Shown here in pieces: positions 17,901-25,200 of a stretch of DNA of 64,000 nt. Both the position numbers and the translations under genes were made by a program. The stretch comes from Sinomicrobium kalidii (GTDB lineage Bacteria; Bacteroidota; Bacteroidia; Flavobacteriales; Flavobacteriaceae). The notes below the pieces were generated by a model that had not been told where the DNA came from, did not search any database, and saw only the letters and a program-made list of their open reading frames with translations. The stretch spans positions 2,108,001 through 2,172,000 of the forward strand of contig NZ_CP089211.1 of assembly GCF_021183825.1 (NCBI RefSeq), written 5' to 3'. How positions within the stretch are numbered: position 1 is the stretch's first letter; each line of letters begins with the position of its first letter.

Positions 17901-18093
17901 TCCCCTGAACGAAAATTCCCTCCTGTCGAAACTCCGGGTATATGCTACGGGCGAAAACCTGTTTACCATTACGGGCTATACCGGGCAGGATCCGCAGGTA
18001 CGCCAGGAAGAGGCTCTCGAAGCCGGTGTGGACGACCGGAATACCTGGTACCGCACCCGCACGTTCACCCTGGGACTCAATGTTCAATTCTAA
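14911..18093 (+). CDS. SusC/RagA-family TonB-dependent outer-membrane transporter with STN domain
   Basis: This 1060-residue protein has a signal peptide (cut near residue 27), an N-terminal STN signalling domain (about 30-110), a carboxypeptidase-regulatory/CNA-B-like domain (about 114-190, VTGTVTDETGVPLPGVNI), the SusC motif EEVVVVGYG near residue 194, a plug and a TonB-dependent beta-barrel that ends in an aromatic residue. The STN domain fits regulation by the adjacent sigma/FecR pair. With the SusD lipoprotein 11 bp downstream it forms an import complex. No glycoside hydrolase gene is adjacent, so the ligand is unassigned. Confidence 0.95.
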   Translation: MKLKTLRHKVLCTLVFLLMFLSSYAVGQNNIETTKISIAIEEATLMQIFSEIGKNLDINFAYGESVIKNAGKYNAVFKDRTVKHILTELGKRASFGYVIQDDNIVISARTTPQEATVTGTVTDETGVPLPGVNIVEKGTANGVSTDFDGNYAITTGNAEAVLVFSYMGYQTREIAVNGQSGIDVQLQPDASKLEEVVVVGYGSQQRKEITSAVTSVSAEEFNRGNVNDAASLMQGKVAGLSISRAGSNPNQGSTIRLRGISTLGGNSSPLIVVDGVIGVNLNGVDPNDIENIDVLKDASAAAIYGSRGASGVIIITTKKGRAGDTSVSYNTYVSFEDVPEYPDVMNADEFRDLGIGTDHGTETNWFDEILRTAVSQSHNLSLTGGTEKSNYRASVNYRDVQGVAIKSGFERLNARLNLTQKALDNKLTLSLNLTGTILTSEGGSSSVFRQAMIYNPTAPVRSDDPQYEQYGGYFQETLYNYFNPVAMLEQNSNERQTNLLNVNIQGVYEPVEGLELLARYSRQRYTAEKASYTSKFSLGTGMNRNGYATRDEDKYNSQLFEATGTYTTHIADLEIKGLLGYSYQKFVDNGFNVNAGNFLTDAFSYHNLEAAMDFENGIATADSYQTSSTIIGFFGRLNLNYNDTYFLTASLRREGSTMFGKGNKWGYFPAVSAGVDLTRLIDLPEQINTLKLRGSYGVAGNTPEESYLSLLRLQRTGNFFYNGQWIPSYGPSSNPNPDLRWEKKTEFDIGVDFALLDHRLTGTVDYYERNTKDLIYPLSVPVPPNFVSLTQLNVGEISSKGLEAAFNYTLMQKDKIFWDVSVNGAYFIDNTLLSLSGDGGLDLDGRRITSRLGPPGLNNVPVTVVEEGKELGIIWGPRYQGLTEDGKWILEDLDGNGEINNEDDTVIGNGLPDFQLGLGSSLRVGAFDLNVFFRGTFGHDIVNTPRVFYENKTGGSYNVLKTKYFTEELNDVPTFSDFYVEKGDYLMLDNATVGYTVPLNENSLLSKLRVYATGENLFTITGYTGQDPQVRQEEALEAGVDDRNTWYRTRTFTLGLNVQF

Positions 18094-18104
18094 AAGAAAA
18101 CACC

Positions 18105-19634
18105 ATGAATAAAAGAAATATGACCAAATGTTTTTTCGTTTCCCTGGCCGGGCTGGTACTGCTGGGATCCTGTACCAACCTGGACGAGGAAATATACAGC
18201 GAAGTGACCCCCGATAATTTCTACAACACAGACGAGGAATTCGTTTCTGCACTGGGTGAGGCCTACCAGCGGCTGGACTGGTGGGTAGACCACAACCGTT
18301 TACTGGCTTTGCAGGAAGTCACTACCGATGCCATGGTGGTCCCCACAAGGGGCACCGACTGGGACGACGGGGGACGCCTCAGAAGGCTCCACCGCCATCA
18401 ATGGGATTATAACGAGCCCCGCCTGGATCATACCTGGACCTACCTCTACCAGGGCATCAGTACGGCAAACCGCCTGCTCTACCAGTTTGAACAACTCGGC
18501 ATGGAGAATATAGACCAATATACGGCCGAGTTACGGGGATTAAGAGCCCTGTTTTACTGGCAGCTGCTCGACGTTTTCGGAAACGTACCCCTGGTCACCG
18601 AATTCGATGTTCCGGCAGGCTACAGCCCGGAAAACAACAGCCGCTCCGAGATCTTTGCCTTCATAGAATCGGAATGCCTCGACATTCAGCAAAGCCTGAG
18701 CCGCGAAGTAGGCGGCAGCTTTTACGGAAGGGTCAATTATTACACCGTTAAAGCCCTGCTGGCCAAACTGTACCTGAATGCCGAAGTCTATACGGGCACT
18801 TCCATGTGGGCCAAAGCCGAGGCTGCATGCGATGCCATTATCGATGACGGCAAATACAGCCTGGCCGGTAATTATTACGACAATTTTATCACCGGGAACC
18901 AGGGCAGCCCCGAATTTATCTTTGCCATTCCCTATGACGGTGTCTTCTTTAAAGGCTTTAAATATCACCGCATCAGCCTGCACTACGAGAGCCAGAAAAC
19001 CTATAACCTCACCGTTCAGCCCTGGAACGGTTTTACCACGCTCGAAGCTTTTTACAATTCGTATTCGGATAACGATATCAGGAAGAATAATTTCCTCGTA
19101 GGCCCCCAGTACAGCAGTTCCGGGGAAAGGCTTATCGATAATGCGGCAGATGCCAATGACCCGGACGGCCCTCCCATCACCTTTACGCCGGAGATCAATG
19201 AACTCGGCCCCAATGCCCTTCGGCAGGCCGGGGCACGCATCGGGAAATGGGAGATCGCCATGGGGACCATGACCGACCTGGATAACGATTTTCCCGTATT
19301 CCGCTATGCAGATATCCTCCTGATGAAAGCCGAAGCCCGCTTCCGTCAGGGAGAGACCGGAGGAGAAGCCCTCGATCTTGTGAACCGCATCCGGATAAGG
19401 GCCGGCCTGGAAAACGACCTCTTTACCGAACTGACCCCGGAAAACCTCCTGGCCGAACGCGGACGCGAACTGTTTGCAGAACTGCACCGCAGAACAGACC
19501 TGATCCGTTTTGGCCGCTTCGGGGATGCCTGGTGGGAAAAAGAAGCCACATCCAGTGAGCATTTAAACCTCTTCCCCATTCCCCGCCCGCAACTCGATGC
19601 CAATTCAAACCTGAAGCAAAATCCGGGTTATTAG
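18105..19634 (+). CDS. SusD/RagB-family nutrient-binding outer-membrane lipoprotein
   Basis: This 509-residue protein has a lipoprotein signal with lipobox LLGSC (Cys23), the N-terminal SusD-like region (FYNTDEEFVSALGEAYQRL) and the C-terminal RagB domain with ADILLMKAEARFRQGE and RGRELFAELHRRTDLIRFG. It would lie over the SusC barrel as a surface lid and capture ligand. The ATG at 18105 is followed by another in-frame ATG at 18120, and either gives a functional signal peptide. A hairpin downstream probably ends the sigma-FecR-SusCD locus. Confidence 0.94.
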   Translation: MNKRNMTKCFFVSLAGLVLLGSCTNLDEEIYSEVTPDNFYNTDEEFVSALGEAYQRLDWWVDHNRLLALQEVTTDAMVVPTRGTDWDDGGRLRRLHRHQWDYNEPRLDHTWTYLYQGISTANRLLYQFEQLGMENIDQYTAELRGLRALFYWQLLDVFGNVPLVTEFDVPAGYSPENNSRSEIFAFIESECLDIQQSLSREVGGSFYGRVNYYTVKALLAKLYLNAEVYTGTSMWAKAEAACDAIIDDGKYSLAGNYYDNFITGNQGSPEFIFAIPYDGVFFKGFKYHRISLHYESQKTYNLTVQPWNGFTTLEAFYNSYSDNDIRKNNFLVGPQYSSSGERLIDNAADANDPDGPPITFTPEINELGPNALRQAGARIGKWEIAMGTMTDLDNDFPVFRYADILLMKAEARFRQGETGGEALDLVNRIRIRAGLENDLFTELTPENLLAERGRELFAELHRRTDLIRFGRFGDAWWEKEATSSEHLNLFPIPRPQLDANSNLKQNPGY

Positions 19635-19660
19635 GTTGACCCGGCAAGAAAATGAACAGT

Positions 19661-19716
19661 AAAAGTGGTGGTTGAGTATTCCGGCTCCGCCGAAATGTAT
19701 CGAAACCACCACTTTT
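19661..19716 (+). terminator. inverted repeat after SusD
   Basis: A 13-bp perfect stem, AAAAGTGGTGGTT with AACCACCACTTTT, lies 26 bp after the SusD stop. The loop of about 30 nt is long for a classical terminator and contains its own GGCTCCGCC. The T-rich 3' arm fits termination on the plus strand. Confidence 0.5.
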
Positions 19717-19850
19717 GGATTTTAATAAGATATAGCGGTCAACTTCACTTTTACTTTTACCTCTCACCAACCCCGTCACGTATACCTGAAATCTCCAATT
19801 AGCATATGGGCCTTTCCAGGTAGGAGCTTATGTGCGCGCGTATAATTCCT

Positions 19851-20190
19851 TTAGTAGCCCCATAAATGATTTTTAACCGTTTTCGGAGATATCTTAAGTT
19901 TCCAGACTATTTCCTTATTGCTTTTGCCCTCGTTCTGCGAAAGCATATATATGGTCCTTTTCTTTGGGGGAAGCTTCTTTATAATATGGTCTATGGCCGA
20001 TTGAAACTCCCGTTGCAGTAAATGAGTTTCCGTTTCGTCAGATACCTGGCAGGATATCTCCTCCCATAACTGCTCCTTCTTGGTCCATCTCACAACATCG
20101 CGCATATGGTTATAGGCCAGGTTACGGGCTATGGTGAATATATAAGTGCTGAACGTCTGTGGAATGATGCCTTCCCTTTTTTCCCACTGC
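19851..20190 (-). pseudogene. ECF sigma factor fragment, truncated at both ends
   Basis: The minus-strand frame reads TFSTYIFTIARNLAYNHMRD (end of sigma region 2) and then region 4 (LPPKKRTIYMLSQNEGKSNKEI...PKTVKNHL), but stops at WGY where normal factors continue for another helix. The frame has no proper N-terminus: upstream of about 20190 it runs directly into RAYT-element sequence. I read it as the remains of an ECF sigma gene cut by the element. It is distinct from the intact sigma at 13133-13717. Confidence 0.7.
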
Positions 20191-20353
20191 TCAGTGAAGT
20201 TTGCCTAAAACACCTTCGGTTCAATTAAAAAAACCTCAAACGCCTCTCCGAGGCATATTCCGATTTTTCACATATCCCGCTCCATCTATTGCCACAAAGA
20301 TACCGCTCTGCGAAATCAAAGACATTTGCAGAGCACTCAACACTTCGTAGAGC
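20190..20353 (-). repeat. RAYT-associated element, left-half copy
   Basis: This segment matches the 3' (tail) side of the RAYT elements (GCCTAAAACACC, CCTCAAACGCCTCT, CACATATCCCG, CATCTATTGCC) and ends with hairpin words CTCTGCGAAATC/GACATTTGCAGAG and CACTTCGTAGAGC. No transposase codons remain between the two. It borders the truncated sigma gene on one side and the duplicated DinB fragment on the other, which makes it a deletion derivative of the full element. Confidence 0.65.
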
Positions 20354-20354
20354 T

Positions 20355-20456
20355 GGGATATCCCGGGGCTGCCCCGGCCAGGGTAAACATGCTTCCTGCT
20401 CCTACAGTGAAGAGGGAGGATTGTTTGATGAAATTTCTGCGGTTCAGGGTTTTCAT
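20355..20456 (-). pseudogene. duplicated 5' fragment of the DinB-like gene
   Basis: Bases 20355-20456 are nearly identical to 10203-10304 and encode the first 34 codons (MKTLNRRNFIKQSS...) of the Tat-exported DinB-like protein. The match continues without interruption through the upstream flank into the right-half element, covering 20355-20668 against 10203-10516. The rest of the gene is absent, so this is a non-functional duplicate moved together with a RAYT-associated element. Confidence 0.85.
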
Positions 20457-20517
20457 TTTATTGCTTGTTTGAGTTTTATGTTTGTCGGATGTTCTGCTCG
20501 TATGGCCTTGCTTTTCG

Positions 20518-20692
20518 GATAAAAGTTACAAAAAATATGGTTTAAGCTTCGAAACATTGTTTTGGAGGCCCCTCAGAGACCTGTGCTGAGCACTTGCCGA
20601 AGTAGGGGCTTTTCATATTTTTTATCTGTCATTAACGTGAACGGACTGCGAAGTCGGAGACATTCGCAGAGCCTGCAACACTTCGTAGAGCA
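20518..20692 (-). repeat. RAYT-associated element, right-half copy (duplicate of 10366-10540)
   Basis: This is the same gene-less leader end as at 10366-10582, ending in hairpin CTGCGAAGTC/GACATTCGCAG and CAACACTTCGTAGAGCAGG. The last words are the terminal pattern also seen at 21440-21486 and 23035-23054. It cuts into the 3' part of the secreted-protein fragment at 20697. Confidence 0.7.
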
Positions 20693-20696
20693 GGGG

Positions 20697-20995
20697 ATTC
20701 CTTGCGTACTCGTCGTCCTAGCAGCATCACCTACATTCAATAGCAAATTTTGATTATTAACCCCAACTTGCCTTTCTGGTATGACCCGATTTGACCCATA
20801 ATCACTTATACCTACGACCCCAATTGAACTTTCAATTTCGTCATGGATGTAAGTTTCTGAACAACTAATATGATGAGTTTGATCAGGATTGATTGGACTT
20901 GCAGATGCAGGCATAAAGACAATCTGAAAAAACGCAAAAAAAATGAAACACACTTTCAACAGCCAATTCATTTTCTGTTTGAGTAGATGTTTCAT
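20697..20995 (-). pseudogene. N-terminal fragment of a secreted protein, cut by an element
   Basis: The frame starts with a convincing signal peptide (MNWLLKVCFIFFAFFQIVF then an ASA cleavage site) and about 65 residues of unrecognised mature sequence, then runs into translated RAYT-element DNA (IPCSTKCC onward). The gene is therefore truncated at 3'. Two ATGs (20995 and 20971) are possible. It starts directly after the stop of the DUF4279 gene, so the two were probably co-transcribed. The origin could be a secreted toxin or a lipoprotein-like protein, but I cannot identify it. Confidence 0.55.
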
Positions 20996-21439
20996 TTACT
21001 CAGTGATTTCATCATTAGTTAAAAATGAAAAATGAACTCTATTTGAATAACCTGCAAGGAATGACATCTCTTGCTCTGTCAGATCAAGGCCTATTCCCGA
21101 GTTATCCGTCTCAATCCAGACCGTAAAAGTGAGTTCAAGATTTTGATCATCTTTCAAGTTCTTTAGCACTTCCATTTTGTTTTCAAGTTGGGATCTTAAA
21201 TATTCCAAATGAGGAGATATGCTTTCTTCTTCAGATAGAAGCGTTTTAGAACTAATTGCCCACAAATTATACGGTTTAGTAATCAAGGAGCCTGAATGCT
21301 TTGATACACTTTTATCTCCCTTTTTGAAAAGGTGGCTAGGTAAAATCCTAAGCATTTCAGTGAGTTCTTCGGGAGTTACACTATCGGATGTTATTGTAAA
21401 CTCACAATATGATTTAGAAATAAAATTATCTGATTGCAT
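20996..21439 (-). CDS. DUF4279-like protein, candidate immunity protein
   Basis: The last 147 residues of the open frame match the DUF4279 pattern: a first strand YCEFTITSD, then TPEELTEMLRI, KKGDKS, a SG-containing segment, HLEYLRSQLE, and a closing alternating strand/helix block (GLDLTEQEMSFLAGY). The longer open frame to 21532 only translates RAYT-element DNA, so I place the start at the ATG at 21439, inside the element border. DUF4279 proteins are common immunity-type genes in polymorphic-toxin loci. The element sits exactly at the start, so the original promoter is probably lost. Confidence 0.6.
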   Translation of the reverse strand: MQSDNFISKSYCEFTITSDSVTPEELTEMLRILPSHLFKKGDKSVSKHSGSLITKPYNLWAISSKTLLSEEESISPHLEYLRSQLENKMEVLKNLKDDQNLELTFTVWIETDNSGIGLDLTEQEMSFLAGYSNRVHFSFLTNDEITE

Positions 21440-21486
21440 AGCTCGAGACATTCGCAGAGCCTGCAACACTTCGTAGAGCAGGGCAT
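21440..21486 (-). repeat. terminal fragment of the RAYT-associated element
   Basis: The 47 bp contain GACATTCGCAGAGCC followed by CAACACTTCGTAGAGCAGG, the outer end of the leader side of RAYT elements. It abuts the first codon of the DUF4279-like gene, so this is another element/gene junction. Confidence 0.6.
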
Positions 21487-21589
21487 GCTGAAACAGGTAT
21501 GATACTATATTGAAAAATAAAAAGGCTAACAAGAATGAAAAACGATCTTAAAAACCAGCCAATTCGATATTTGACAAACTCTTTCATTG

Positions 21590-22144
21590 CTAATCAGATG
21601 CTTTCACTGCCTTCAGGTCTTCATAAGTACCTTCCAGAGTCCCTAACACATATTTTCCTAAAAGTCCTTTGCTTTTAAGCCAATCTAATTTTGAAACTTC
21701 ATTAAATAATAGTTGCTCAGATAGTTGTAATTTTAAATCAGTATTTTTTTCTGGACGTTGATCTATTCGAGAATAATATCCCCACTTATATAAAGTATTA
21801 TTGGGCTCAATACTCATAGCATTTTCCAACATTGAAGTAGCTGGATCAACGCTTTCCATGCCAAAATACCATTCCCCCACATATGCCATAATTCCCGAAA
21901 AGAATAAAAATTCAGCATTGTTAGAAAATTTCTGATTGGACTTATCGAAAATTTCTTTAAGTTTTTCAGCAGCCAGGTCATGCTCTTCTTGGCTATACTG
22001 CCCTTCAACCAATAAATCAAGAAGCAAAAACATTGCTCTTAAATATACGGAAGGTTCATTTTCATTAATATTACTTGCCAATTGAATGGCCGATTTCCAA
22101 TCATTCATTTGTTCAATTAACGTCATATTATTTTCCCAATACAT
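21590..22144 (-). CDS. helical repeat protein, candidate immunity protein (paralogue of 11169-11714)
   Basis: This 184-residue, all-helical, TPR-like soluble protein shares KFSNNAEFLFFSG, GEWYFGME and DWLKSKGLLGKYVL with the gene at 11169-11714. The two differ in most other positions, so the duplication is older than the spread of the nearly identical RAYT elements that flank them. A second in-frame ATG lies six codons in (22126) and may be the real start. Both neighbours in the island are immunity-like, which suggests the same role, but no partner toxin is visible. Confidence 0.55.
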   Translation of the reverse strand: MYWENNMTLIEQMNDWKSAIQLASNINENEPSVYLRAMFLLLDLLVEGQYSQEEHDLAAEKLKEIFDKSNQKFSNNAEFLFFSGIMAYVGEWYFGMESVDPATSMLENAMSIEPNNTLYKWGYYSRIDQRPEKNTDLKLQLSEQLLFNEVSKLDWLKSKGLLGKYVLGTLEGTYEDLKAVKASD

Positions 22145-22187
22145 TTGACTTAAGTTTAAGGGATGAATATTGAATTAATAATCCACA

Positions 22188-23054
22188 GCTCTGCGAAGTT
22201 TGCAACTTCGCAGCCTAAAACACCCTCGGTTCAATTAAAAAAACCTCAAACGCCTCTCTGAGACATATCCCGATTTTTCACATATCCCGTTTCATCTATT
22301 GCCGCAAAGATTTTGTAAATGATGAAGGCTTAAGCACATCAACAACCGGATTCGCGGCCAGGGTGATCCCCTCTAAAACTCCCCTGCCATGGATATAATG
22401 ACCAGCACTGGAATATAAATAATCGCCGGCACGCTCTACAATCCCGGCTCTTACAGGATTTAAATGGATATAGTCTAATTTAGACCACAGGAATTTTTCA
22501 CTGTAAACCTCTTCAGGGTGGTTCCCGTACTTCCAGAATTGATATGTTTTGTTCCTCGAATGCCTGCCGGCTGCCCTGGCAAACCGTTCCAGCATCCACT
22601 CTCTCCTGCTTTCCGGCCCGGTTTGTATTTTTTTCAGAATAGTTTTGGCTGTAAATTTCTTAAAGTCCCGGAGCAAACCCGGTAAATCCCCGGTTTCTGA
22701 TTGTACGAGCATATGTAGATGGTTACTCATAATGACATATCCGAACAGTACCATGCCTTTATTTGCCATGCAAAACCGTAAGCTGTCCAGAATACAATCC
22801 TTATAAGCCTTTCTTGTAAAAACATCTATCCAGTCTACCACGGTCAGGGTGACAAAATGTGGTTTAGAGGCGTCTCGTATACTATATCCTTCCCGCATAA
22901 TTCTGTTTTTCTGGATAAAAGTTACAAAAAATGTGGTTGAACGCTTCGAAACATTGTTTTAGAGGTCCCTCGGAGAGGGGCTTTACATATTTATCTGTCA
23001 TTAACGTGAGTAGGCTGCGAAGACATTCGAAGAGCTTGCAACACTTCGTAGAGC
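22188..23054 (-). mobile_element. RAYT element copy 2 (intact transposase)
   Basis: The boundaries are the tail hairpin at 22188-22214 (GCTCTGCGAAG/CTTCGCAGC) and the leader hairpin at 23014-23054 (shortened CTGCGAAGACATTCGAAG, then ACACTTCGTAGAGC). It encloses the complete RAYT gene. Sequence outside the gene matches element 1 and many gene-less copies at 10.4, 20.2, 20.5, 35.5, 37.5, 38.7 and 52.7 kb. This is the only copy in the window that could still provide transposase activity for the family. Confidence 0.78.
22296..22898 (-). CDS. REP-associated tyrosine transposase (RAYT), intact
   Basis: This 200-residue Y1/HUH transposase of the REP-associated group has an N-terminal FVTLTVVDWIDVF strand, the HUH metal motif SNHLHML near residue 60, and the characteristic [14 protein letters not shown] near residue 140, where a tyrosine (in LDYIH) or a nearby one could be the nucleophile. 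RAYTs nick single-stranded DNA at REP hairpins. The flanking hairpins in this element are good candidate substrates. A nearly identical copy at 11885-12487 is interrupted by a stop codon, so this one is the probable active source. Confidence 0.88.
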   Translation of the reverse strand: MREGYSIRDASKPHFVTLTVVDWIDVFTRKAYKDCILDSLRFCMANKGMVLFGYVIMSNHLHMLVQSETGDLPGLLRDFKKFTAKTILKKIQTGPESRREWMLERFARAAGRHSRNKTYQFWKYGNHPEEVYSEKFLWSKLDYIHLNPVRAGIVERAGDYLYSSAGHYIHGRGVLEGITLAANPVVDVLKPSSFTKSLRQ

Positions 23055-23119
23055 GGGTACAGTGCCTTCATCTTAAAGAAGCTGCCTTGAAAATGGCTCT
23101 GTCAATCCTTGTATTCTAA

Positions 23120-23644
23120 CCCGCCCCATCCGTAACTTCCTGACTCATCAACTCCAAAACCAAACAACCTACGCATACAAACCCGGCCCCAACTCCCCTA
23201 CCACACAAAGTAAATTGTGAATTTCCGTAAGGGATTAGGTTAAATGTTCAGTTCTTTTACACCTTATCTATTGCCAAACTTAATGGAATTATAATAAAAA
23301 TAAACACCGGAGATTTACAAATACAGGCCACAAACTTTTGTTATTTATCTTATTTTTATTTAATATTACCAAACAAAAACTGTATTTTATACATTTTTAA
23401 TGCATAGATAACATAGGGTTATTCCCTTTTGAAAAAAGAAGAAGTACCTTTTATGCTGTAAAAACAAAAGCCAATGAAGTAAAAATTACTTCTTTCCCCC
23501 TATAACCCCTGACCGGACAACAGTCAGGATACATTTTTCACTCCCCCCTAAAAACAGAAGGCCGTCCTGTCCCGGGAACCGGCATGGATGCGTACAACCT
23601 GTCAATATTGACTTTGAACATATAATTGTAAAAACTTAACACCA
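23120..23644 (+). promoter_or_regulatory. upstream region of fibre/RHS operon 1, conserved with operon 2
   Basis: This AT-rich region has no gene. It shares several blocks in the same order with 39890-40490, upstream of the second operon: CCAAACAACCTA, AATTTCCGTAAGGGATT, the near-palindrome AAGTAAAAATTACTT (23477-23491), CTTCCCCCTA and AAAACAGAAGGCC. Conservation in non-coding DNA at the same distance (about 160 bp) from both first genes suggests a shared promoter or operator. No promoter element is assigned with confidence. Confidence 0.5.
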
Positions 23645-24307
23645 ATGAAAGGAACAATACTTCTTTTTTTAATGATCCCTCTTGTCTTTTATGCCCAGAC
23701 CAACACCTTTCCCGCATCCGGGAATGTGGGGATAGGGACGACAAACCCCGTATCAAAACTAGAGGTAAACGGGGATATCTCCCTGACCCGAACCAGAAAA
23801 ATCAAATTCCTGGAGACCATTAACGGAGAGGACCGGGCATATATACGTTCGACCTACGGACAAAACGGGGAGGATTATAATTCCCTGGTGTTTGCCGTGA
23901 GAACGGGAGAAGAAAGTATGATGATAAAAAGTAACGGTAATGTAGGCGTTGGTACAATGCATCCGGATTCCAAACTTGCAGTAAACGGTATAGTACACAG
24001 CAAAGAAGTTAAAGTAGACCTCAATGACTGGAGCGATTTCGTATTTAAAAAGGGTTACAACCTCCCTGTGCTGGAAGAAGTAGAACAGCACATTAAAGAA
24101 AAAGGACATTTAAAAGATATCCCCAGTGCCAAGGAAGTAGCAAAAAACGGGATCTTTCTGGGAGAAATGGATGCCAGGTTACTACAGAAAATTGAGGAAC
24201 TGACGCTATACATCATAAAACAGGATAAACAAATAAAAAAGTTAAAGGAAGAAAATACCAGGATAAGTGTCCTGGAAGAAAAACTCGACAAACTATTACG
24301 CAAGTGA
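23645..24307 (+). CDS. secreted fibre-like protein, type I tail (operon 1, gene 1)
   Basis: This 220-residue protein has a signal peptide ending near FYAQ, a mature N-terminus TNTFPASGNVGIGTT, and a second GNVGVGT block. These glycine/beta repeats resemble phage tail-fibre shafts. The C-terminal part has the type I tail seen in five paralogues here: HSKEVKVDLN-WSDFVFK, LPxLEEVEQHIKEKGHLKDIPSAKEV, LLQKIEELTLY, then a coiled coil. It probably trimerises at the cell surface or with the RHS proteins encoded downstream. The function is inferred from structure and context only. Confidence 0.75.
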   Translation: MKGTILLFLMIPLVFYAQTNTFPASGNVGIGTTNPVSKLEVNGDISLTRTRKIKFLETINGEDRAYIRSTYGQNGEDYNSLVFAVRTGEESMMIKSNGNVGVGTMHPDSKLAVNGIVHSKEVKVDLNDWSDFVFKKGYNLPVLEEVEQHIKEKGHLKDIPSAKEVAKNGIFLGEMDARLLQKIEELTLYIIKQDKQIKKLKEENTRISVLEEKLDKLLRK

Positions 24308-24343
24308 TAAACCAGGAGTTACAATCAATAAAAACAGCTTAGC

Positions 24344-25199
24344 ATGAAATTACAACTACTTTTTTTAATCAGCGGTATGCTGTGTTTCGGAATGGAAACT
24401 CACGCACAGGAATATACCGGGATCTTCAAGACAGTATCGGGGGAATACGGACTATCACCATTTTACCAGGGATAATTCCGCCGGGGCCGCTGTATATATA
24501 AACCAGGTGGGGAGCGGTCCTGTTTTACGTTTATCCAGCGGTATAGCTACGGCCAACAAGAATGTTGTTTTTACGGTGGAAAACAACGGGAACGTGGGCA
24601 TAGGTACGACTGCTCCTGACGGAAAGCTTCATGTTTCATCGGGAACAGACGGAGATGCCATATTCCTGTTGGAAGCAGACAAAGACAATAGCAATGAAGC
24701 AGATAATCCTTTGATCCAATTACGGCAGGACGGGGATATTATTGGTGTAAATATGGGGTTTTCAGAAAATTTCGGCGAGAACATATTCGGTATCGGAACG
24801 AGAAACACCAACACCTACGGTGAAAAATGGGACAACTTTGTCATTAATACGACCAATGGGAATGTGGGGATTGGTACAGCCTCCCCCGACGCCAAACTTG
24901 CTGTAAACGGTATCGTACATAGTAAAGAAGTTAAAGTAGACCTGAACGGCTGGAGCGATTTTGTATTTAAAAAGGAGTACAACCTCCCTACGCTGGAAGA
25001 GGTTGAACAGCACATTAAAGAAAAAGGGCATTTAAAAGATATCCCCGGTGCAGAAGAGGTCAGAGAAAACGGTATTTACCTGGGGGAGATGGATGCCAAA
25101 TTGTTGCAGAAAATAGAGGAACTTACACTATACGTGATCGAACTAAAGAAGGAAAACCGGCAAATGCGCAGGGAAATAGACGAACTCAAAAAACAGTAA
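24344..25199 (+). pseudogene. secreted fibre-like protein, type I tail, with frameshift (operon 1, gene 2)
   Basis: The ATG at 24344 starts a good signal peptide (MKLQLLFLISGMLCFG...AQE), but the frame ends at TAA 24473. The paralogous sequence (RDNSAGAAVYINQ, GNVGIGTTAPDGKL and the type I tail ending EIDELKKQ) continues in another frame. Removing one G from the G5 run at 24439-24443 restores a single frame of about 285 codons. It is a gene broken by a 1-nt insertion, a phase-variable gene, or a sequencing error. Without correction only 24507-25199 (230 codons, no signal peptide) is open. Confidence 0.75.
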
Positions 25200-25200
25200 A

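Noticed and set aside
13133..19634. Full polysaccharide utilisation locus with CAZymes
   Set aside because: Sigma, FecR, SusC and SusD are clear, but no glycoside hydrolase or lyase is adjacent, so no substrate is claimed.
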